Of a DNA stretch of 64,000 bases, positions 56,898-64,000 are shown piece by piece. Both the position numbers and the translations under genes were made by a program. The notes below the pieces were generated by a model. It made no database searches. It saw only the letters and a list, made by a program, of their open reading frames with translations, and was not told the DNA's origin. Numbering within the stretch: position 1 is the first letter of the stretch; every line of letters starts with the position of its first letter. The stretch is from Gigaspora rosea (Eukaryota > Glomeromycota > Glomeromycetes > Diversisporales > Gigasporaceae). Where the stretch lies: positions 53,515 through 117,514 of the forward strand of contig QKWP01000261.1 of NCBI GenBank assembly GCA_003550325.1, in the 5' to 3' direction.

Positions 56898-57381
56898 ATT
56901 CGCTCCAGATAGTTGTCAAAATTGAGATATCAGTCATAATTTATCTTATAAATCTGTTGAATTCAAAACATTATATGGCATTTAGTTCCACGTATAATAT
57001 TTTTCAAAGTAACTCATATAAGTATCGCTTGATTAATAGTCATCGTTATCTATTATGAAAAAATCAAAAAATTCCATGTTCAAAGAAATATATGAGGGAT
57101 ATATATTACGACTATAATATGTATGTCATTTATTTATATGTCATTCTAATACAGTTAACACATTGTTAAGTTAATCGAAGCATCAGATTGTTAAACAGAT
57201 GTCCAACTAACTGTAAAAATTATCCAATAGAAATGGATATCTAACAGATGATCTGACGGATTTTTGAACTGATCAAACACTAATATGAATAATTCTAAAA
57301 AATTATATAAAAAAAATAAAGTCATTTTATGTTAGAAGACAAAATAAGTTAGGAATAATAGGCAGTAAATAATAAATAACA

Positions 57382-57584
57382 TTTTTTTTTTTTTTTTTTT
57401 TTACATTTTCCAAGCATTTTTTCCTGGAACGCCAAGTAAGCGTACTTTATTATTATTCAATAATCGTACATTATATTATATATTACATAATTATATTTTT
57501 AAGTATATATTTTTTCTCTCTATTCTTGGATACTACGAAGAGCATTAATTGCCCTATTCAACCTATTCTTAGTTATGAGGGGGG
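57382..57584 (-). mobile_element. Retroposed transcript or SINE with poly(A) and 8-bp target duplication
   Basis: Absent from copy A. A long T-run (57382-57402) is at the left, so the insert is minus-oriented. aaataaca flanks it (57374-57381 and 57585-57592). On the minus strand an AATAAA signal (57451-57446) lies about 45 nt before the A-tail. No coding sequence recognised. Confidence 0.8.
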
Positions 57585-57733
57585 AAATAACACTTTTAAA
57601 TAAAATTCCTACCAAAATATAATGCATTCATTATAAATAAACTTTTAAATAAAGTTCCTACCAAAATATAATGCATTCATTATAAATAACACTTTTAAAT
57701 AAAATTCCTACCAAAATATAATGCATTCATTAT
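57585..57733. repeat. 49-50-bp tandem triplication
   Basis: aaataacacttttaaataaa...accaaaatataatgcattca-ttat occurs three times; copy A has one unit. Confidence 0.9.
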
Positions 57734-58670
57734 ACAGATTATTTAAGTGTGTTGTAAGTGTAAATGAAATTTAAGTGGATTTTGGAATTCCTAATTAATT
57801 TAGAGTTAGAGTATAGTGTACATATGATAAAATCAACTCTAGTACTGGTTTATATAAAAATTTCAAATCCATTTAAATTCTGTTTCTACTTACACATATA
57901 CAATTAAAAAAGGTTAATTTAAAAATATACCAGCATTGATTCTTGCGGTAAGTAATTTTATTCAATGTTACAGAATATTTTATTTGTTAGAATTGATATA
58001 AATTTTTTTAAAGTATTCTGTATCCTAAATACTTATGTCAAATATCTCTCGCTATATTATACATGGATTTTGTCGTCTCGTGTCAATCTTTAATTTCACC
58101 AATTGCAAATTAACTTGTGTCGATTTTTAATATAGCTTACTATAATGCAAGTTTACTTAAAGCCTTAATTATAGCAATGTTATACTTTAAATTTATAAAA
58201 AAATTAAAATCACTAAAATACTCATACTGTATTGCTTTTATATTCACAAAATCAAAAAACTTCAAGCCATTAAAATTGGTTTAATATTTAATATCATCTT
58301 TTGTTCACAAAATATATGTATACATCTACCTAGTTTTCTTTTAAATTCTTTATCATTTATTCGTAAGAAAAATTTTCCTTAATTTTCCTACCAAATAATT
58401 AATTGTGGAGACAACTAACTGCAATTTTTTTTAATTTAATTAATTGATTCCTCAATTAATCAATTTTTACTACGGGTTGCAAATGGAATAATAATATTTA
58501 TATAAATATATTTGCCAGCAGTAATGAAAACGATTATTGCCGATGGCCACTGTTTAAATATTTTTTTGATGCATCAAAATTAGTAATTAAACTACGAATT
58601 CGAACAAATACTATAGATAACAAATAAGAATATTGGGTGTTACTACAAATATGAATCAAAAATGATATTG

Positions 58671-59789
58671 TATTGATCTTTATATAGTTAGAAAAATAAC
58701 ACTTATATGTAATTACACAAAGAAATTAATATAATTCTAATTACAGTATTTGTAAACCACAATTATATTCATTTTCGAAAACATATATACTGAAGTAGTG
58801 CTCTAAGTCTCTATTTTAAGCTGATTTCAATGAGCATAATAGTTTCGAACATTTTATAGTCTAAAAATTTAATATAATAGCTAACAATATCAATTTTGTG
58901 ATTTTTTTTACAAAACAATATTGTAACACTTATTATTACATATGCATTTTAAACAGCTTTTTATTGTACAGCATTTTAGCAAACATTTTTAGATTTTAGT
59001 TTTTGATACATATTATCAAATTATTTTTAAGTAGACAATACTAATTATAGCATAGCTTTTAGTGAAATAAAAATTGCAATTATTCGTAATAAAATTTTTC
59101 AACAGCTTTTCTCATATATTTAAGGAAAACTAGTAAAAATTGACCAATAAATTATTTAACTGAATTTGATGCTTTTAATTTCAGTGTTCATGCCATATTT
59201 TACAATTTTAATCACTAGCCACTAGTAAAATATAAGATTTAACGAAAATTTACTGCCTTATAATTTAGAAAACTTATCTATTCGAATAATAGCAGGATTG
59301 GCAGAGATTTTTGGTGTAATTTTAATGATTCAGGCAGCTTGCACAATTCTAGTTAGCTTGTATAATTCTGTCTTGGCAGTATTTTATATTTATGTAGTTA
59401 TTAAATTTTATATATTATATATTACAAAAATCCTTGATTTGTCTATTCATAAGAAATTATTTTCTGTTTCAATCATGGATGTTATCGGTTATTAAATAAC
59501 TCTAGTTAATTTTAATTTATTGTATTAAAGAATAAACTAGGCCAATTTTTAAAGTAATCTTCAAAGTTACCATAGTTCAAATTTACTAAAAATCCTAGTT
59601 AATATTATACTTTACATTTATTTAAAAAAAAAAACAAATAAAAGTAAATAAATTCTCTAAATCTTTATATCATTTTTAAGCTTGCAAAATAAAAAGCTCC
59701 TAATTCATCAAAATTGATTTAATATTATCTTTATAAATCATAAAGTTTATAAAAAAAGGTCCAATCTATCTATTAAAATTCAAATTAGC
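58671..59789. other. AT-rich intergenic region, no gene seen
   Basis: The plus frame 59298-59495 is hydrophobic and AT-driven; not supported as a gene. Confidence 0.45.
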
Positions 59790-60135
59790 CCTATGCATCG
59801 ATGAAGTCATGCTAGGGTTATTATCTTATCGCGAGGATCTCCCTTTTGTGGCTGATATAAGTTGAGGCTTATATGAAAGACAATAGATATGCATGCGATT
59901 ATATATGATTGGGATTATAGAAATGCATATGAATAAAGAATATTTAATGCAGGTAAGTGCATGTATTGGAATTATAAAAGTTACATGTGGGCATAATTTG
60001 GGAATTTTAGTGCTTTCTTACTTTGCTTGTCTTGTTTACTGCTCTTTTTACTATCCAATTGTGATCTGGCTTTTTTCTTACTTTGCTTGTCTTGTTTACT
60101 GCTCTTTTTACTATCCAATTGTGATCTGGCTTCTT
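59790..60135 (-). repeat. Dispersed repeat, inverted copy, with internal tandem duplication
   Basis: Inverse of 53785-54055. A 60-bp unit (tcttactttgcttgtcttgt...ctatccaattgtgatctggc) is duplicated exactly at 60015-60074 and 60075-60134. Confidence 0.75.
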
Positions 60136-61539
60136 TGTAATTGATATAAAATACAAAAGAAAAAAGAAAAGAAAAAAAAGGAGAAGAAATTTTATAATAA
60201 TAATTAGATTAGAAATGAGCCATTCAAAAAGTTACATCAGCAAAATAAATATATGAAATCTTTCGAAAGAAATTGCATGCCAAATTTTTTCAAAAGAATT
60301 GTGATCTATGCAAAATCTTTCAAAAAAACTACAACCTTTCAAAAGATTTCAGTATGCATTTCATTCAAAATATTTCAAAATATATTGCAAAATATTGCAA
60401 AATAGGCCAAATAAAACAATGCAAACCTCTATTTTAATTACGTTATTTTAGGGGTTGCAGGAGGTAATCAATGTTCAAAATTTCAGATTCAAACACTGTT
60501 CTCATGAGAACAGCATAATAGCTATATGTGCTCTCAACCTATTGTTTATGTTCTTATTTATGCTCACTAAAAAAAAAAANAAAAAAAAAAAAAAAAAAAA
60601 AAAACCAAAAAACTATATCATGAGTTATACCATAAATATATTGAAATATAAGTACATTTTTTCATTCACATTATACTTAAGTAATGAACTAACATTCTAA
60701 TATTACCTATAAAAGCATAAATAGTATTAGTTAAAATCTAAATATGAAAATACATTAGAGCATATCTTTTGTCCATGTTATAGTAATTACATATTAGTTT
60801 AATTAAATAATTATGATTATAAATTATCATAATTAGTCATATTAATTTATTTCAATTTGATATAATATATTATATAGTTACTAATTACTATAAGAACACT
60901 ATTTTTATTTTACTGTTCTTAAAAAATTTTAATAGAGAACAGTAAAAATTTTTACTGTACACAAATTTAAAACAGTGTTATCATGAGAACTTTTGGTTTT
61001 TGCTGGTTATTAAATTCTAACCCGACTGATAAATGTGTGAGAACACTATTTTCGAACACTGGAGGTAATATTTTGCATATTATTTATAAATCTATAGTTT
61101 TTCTCAATATTTAACAATATTTCGCATATTTTCAAAATTTTTAAAATTTTCACATTATCAAATTTTATATTTTTTATTTATTATTATTATATACTATATA
61201 TATTATATTTTAAATATTTTTAATCAATATTACATATTTTATTATATATTAGATTTTAATTATTATTATACATTCTTTACAGTATTATTTTTACATTATT
61301 ACCTATTATTTTTACTTTTGCACTTTGTTGCATCTAATTCTATTACTATATACAAAAAACTAGCTCTATACACTTATTTTTTTGCATACCCTGCAGTTAG
61401 CTATTGTCTCACTTCTTTGTTTTCTATCATCTTTGCTTTGGCTATTTTTTTTGTTTTGGCTATAATCTTTGTTTCACTCTTTTTTTTTTAAATACTTTCT
61501 AAAAATAGTCAAGTAGTGAAAAAAATAAAAAAAACCCAT
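60136..61539. other. AT-rich region with AAATATTTCAAAAT-type words and an A-run
   Basis: 60250-60420 is rich in aaatctttcaaaag/atttcaaaat words. 60569-60604 is a poly(A) run with one undetermined base (60580). Palindrome gttctcatgagaac at 60498-60511 and a hairpin actgttct...agaacagt at about 60921-60954. No gene. Confidence 0.5.
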
Positions 61540-62330
61540 TTCTCAGAAGTGTTGGTGTTCTTGCAAATTGCTGAAGAAATCTAATATGTTTTTGCAAAGT
61601 GCCAAAGAAGTTAAAGCTGGTGTTTTTGTAAAGTGCTAAAAAAGTCACAAAGTATCAAAGAAGCAGAAATAAATAAAATAAAATAAAAATAAAAAAATAA
61701 GTAAAAAAAAACAACCAAAAAAACAAAAAATGCAAGCCAACTAGTAAAAAAAATAAACAAAGCCCCAAACCTTCATTTCTATGAAGTAAGAATTCATGTT
61801 CTTGCAAATTCAAAAATTGCAAAAGCTGTGTTAATGTTATTGCAAAATGCCAAAAAAGCTGTAAAGTACCAAAAAGTCTGGGTTGATTTTCTTGCAAAGT
61901 GCCAGGAAGAAAGTGTTCTGTTCTTGCGAAGTGCCAAAAAAAATAAATTAATAAAAAAAATTTTTAAAATAAAACAAAAAAAAACAAAAACTAAAAACAT
62001 GAAACAAAAAACTAAACGAAGAAAACCTTGCAAAAACTTGCAAAAATTTGCATCTAACTAAATCATTTTTCTAAAGAAGCATTCTTGGAAATTTAGAAAT
62101 TGCTAAAGAAAACAGTGTGTGTTTTTGCAAAGTGTCAGAAGTCTGAGTTGGCATGCAAAGTCAAATTGGTGTTATTGCTAAGTTCTGAAAAGTTGTTGGT
62201 TTTCTTGCAAAGTTCCGGTGTTCTTGTAAAGTGCAAAAAAAATTAAAAATAAATAAATAAATAAAAAGAAAGAAAAACCAAACAAAAGCAAAAAAAAGTG
62301 AAAACAAAAAACAAACAACAAAATGAAAAA
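61540..62330. repeat. ~280-bp tandem repeat of CTTGCAAAGTGCCAAAA words
   Basis: Three superunits (from about 61546, 61796 and 62080), each made of several 'ttcttgcaaagtgccaaaaa' words and closed by an (aaaataaa)n tract. Frames inside are repeat artefacts. Confidence 0.7.
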
Positions 62331-63236
62331 ACATGTGAATAGAAGATCTAATTTATAAACAAAAGATCTAATCTGATCTTGAAATACAGATTTGTAAATT
62401 AATTTTTATATATTTGAAGTATTTCAAAAATATAGTCCAATGAGTACTTGGTATGACCCAGGTTGCATATCTACTGATCCAACCAGTCTTTTCAAAAAAA
62501 TTTCGCATTCACTTTTGAAAACATTTTTGAAATATTTCAAAATCTGAAATATTTCGAAATACATAGCAAAATATTTAGAAATATATAATATTTGAAATCT
62601 TTCAAAAGATTTTGCAGGTTCGCAAGATCTTTCAAAAGATTATGCTACTACAAATTTGCTGATGTACTTGAAAGAAATTTGTTAGGGCCTTAGCATTTCT
62701 GCAAAAGGGACAAAAGTGGACTTAATACAAAGGATAAGAGATTTTTTGAATGAAGAAATTTGTGAAAGGATCTGCCTTACTTCATTAACAATCATTTCAC
62801 TGACAGTTCACTTAGCTGACATCACACCAAGTGACAATTTACTAAAAATATATATATTTGCAGCTAATAAAACGCTCTTTCAGTGAAATGATTGTCAGTG
62901 AAGTTAGCAGTACTGCGTGAAATATCCGAACAATCTAAAAATAAACATAATTGTGGTGTTTATATAAATAAAAACTTTCCTCTGACATTTTTTATTAATA
63001 TACTAAGGTTTGTCTAGACTACTGTTTTAGGTGGTTCACTTTTTTTTTTTTTTACTTTTTTCTTTTGTTTTGCTGTGCCGGACTGATAATCTGACTGGCA
63101 AGACCGAAATGTTTGAAGGTTATGATTAATCGATTAAAATCATATTACAATAAATAGATTTTACCATTAAGGTTAGATTGGAAAGAATTTGTGAAAGGAT
63201 TAGATAGTTCTTGTACCAAATTTATGAACAGAATCT
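62331..63236. other. Intergenic with a mini ACCGACA-like foldback
   Basis: 62790-62905: ttaacaatcatttcactgac and inverted ttcactgacaatcatttcac around a 70-bp spacer, resembling the termini of the foldback family at 17585 and 23682. 62510-62640 repeats atttcaaaat/ctttcaaaagat words. No gene. Confidence 0.5.
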
Positions 63237-63697
63237 TTTTTCTTAAACAAGTTTTTTATTAATTTTGCTGATCAACCTGTCTGACAATCACAAGATTTAT
63301 CGCCGTTATAGATGACCAAATTTAGATACAATGACACATTTGGACATAATTTCTACATTTTCAACGACCGCCATACTCCTAAACTTTTTGACTTTCAACA
63401 TCTATGATTTGCACGCATTATTAAGATTTTTCTCCACTTTTTGATAAAGGATTTTAGTGTTTTTCTTAAACAAGTTTTTTCTTAATTTTGCTGATCAACC
63501 TGTCGCCTTTGATTGTCTGACAGTCACAAGATTTATCGCCGTTAATAGATGACCAAATTTATATACAATGACACATTTGGACATATAATTTCTACATTTT
63601 CAATGACCGCCATACTCCTAAACTTTTTGACTTTCAACATCTACGATTCGCACGCATTATTAAGATTTTTCAGCACTTTTTTATAAAAGATATTAGT
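63237..63697. repeat. 224-bp tandem duplication upstream of the Sel1 gene
   Basis: ttttcttaaacaagtttttt ... gcacgcattattaagatttt occurs at 63237 and 63461 with few differences. It ends about 30 bp before the Sel1 start, so it duplicates the promoter or leader region. Confidence 0.88.
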
Positions 63698-63724
63698 GTT
63701 TAAAGTTTTTAAAAGTCCATCAAT

Positions 63725-64000
63725 ATGGACCATGCTGAAGATGCCCTTGCGTGTGAATATTATAAAGTAGCATATAGTTATGAGTGTGGAAATGGTGTCC
63801 AAAAGAACAAACGAAAAGCCTTTGAATTTTACAAGAAAGCTGCGGATATGGACCATGCCGAAGGAGCATTTAAAGTCGGCGGTTATTTTGAGAGAGGAAG
63901 CAAACCTGTAAGTAAAAATAAGAATAAAGCGGGCAAATATTATTATAAAGCAGCATATTGGTATGAAAGAAGAAATGGAATTAAGAATGACGAACAAAAA
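63725..64000 (+). CDS. Sel1-like repeat protein, 5' part (cut by window end)
   Basis: 92 codons from the ATG at 63725, preceded by an in-frame TAA at 63710, with no stop before the window ends. The protein (MDHAEDALACEYYKVAYSYE...) shows about two and a half Sel1 repeats: YSYECGNGVQKNKRKAFEFY-KKAADMDHAEGAFKVGGYFERG, then NKAGKYYYKAAYWYERRNGI. This keeps the AxxxxGxxYxxGxGVxxNxxKAxxxYxxAA pattern. Sel1 repeats form helical solenoids used for protein-protein contacts, and they are expanded in arbuscular mycorrhizal fungi, often fused to kinase domains. An additional upstream exon cannot be excluded. Confidence 0.85.
   Translation, partial: MDHAEDALACEYYKVAYSYECGNGVQKNKRKAFEFYKKAADMDHAEGAFKVGGYFERGSKPVSKNKNKAGKYYYKAAYWYERRNGIKNDEQK

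Larger units (their letters stand above)
55788..58670. repeat. Segmental duplication, copy B
   Basis: Direct copy of 45180-48710 with many small indels, lacking the stretch homologous to 46330-47150 and carrying an extra 203-bp insert and a 49-50-bp triplication. Confidence 0.85.

Noticed and set aside
59298..59495. Plus-strand hydrophobic frame
   Set aside because: AT-biased random membrane-like peptide without support.
61655..62061. Overlapping frames on both strands
   Set aside because: Products of the CTTGCAAAGTGCC tandem repeat and A-rich tracts.
63641..63997. Minus-strand frame of 118 codons
   Set aside because: Antisense of the Sel1 gene, whose plus frame shows clear Sel1 repeats.

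Overview
The window looks like nuclear DNA from an arbuscular mycorrhizal fungus (Glomeromycotina, Rhizophagus/Gigaspora type). The reasons are a very AT-rich base composition, short spliceosomal introns, a BTB-TLDc gene, a Sel1-repeat gene and a family of small proteins I associate with these fungi, all set in a large repeat-dominated intergenic sea. The lineage is inferred from gene content; no rRNA or other marker is present to prove it.

Layout. 1-940: A/C-rich tandem modules with splice-like borders on the minus strand. 1708-5966: a complete but non-autonomous LTR retrotransposon on the minus strand (LTRs, primer binding site, polypurine tract and 4-bp target duplication all visible). 5967-12900: AT-rich, with a dispersed repeat that has internal tandem units. 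13-29 kb: a dense, nested field of terminal-inverted-repeat and foldback elements, a decayed Tc1/mariner transposon (24609-26217) and a SINE-like insert. 30124-31079: a fungal gene on the minus strand with one frame break. 31-42 kb: more nested MITEs, foldback elements, a satellite split by a 2-kb insertion and a tRNA-headed SINE (41103-41663).

45180-48710 and 55790-58670 are direct copies of one segment about 10.6 kb apart. The first holds a BTB-TLDc gene with a single frame break. The second holds a badly broken BTB copy that has lost the whole TLDc part in one deletion. Between them lie a decayed multi-exon eIF2-beta gene (48894-50567, minus), two small uncertain ORFs, and an assembly gap (53444-53628). 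The window ends in the 5' part of a Sel1-repeat gene (63725 onward), just after a 224-bp tandem duplication.

How it fits together. Few genes here look functional: the Sel1 gene (cut by the window edge), possibly the BTB-TLDc gene and the 30-31 kb gene if their single frame breaks are errors. Everything else is gene decay and mobile-element activity. The most unusual recurrent theme is a set of unrelated foldback/MITE families whose arms are built from short tandem repeats, several with telomere-like TTAGGG cores, nested inside each other. Junctions, target duplications and motifs were read by eye; divergence and copy number were not computed.
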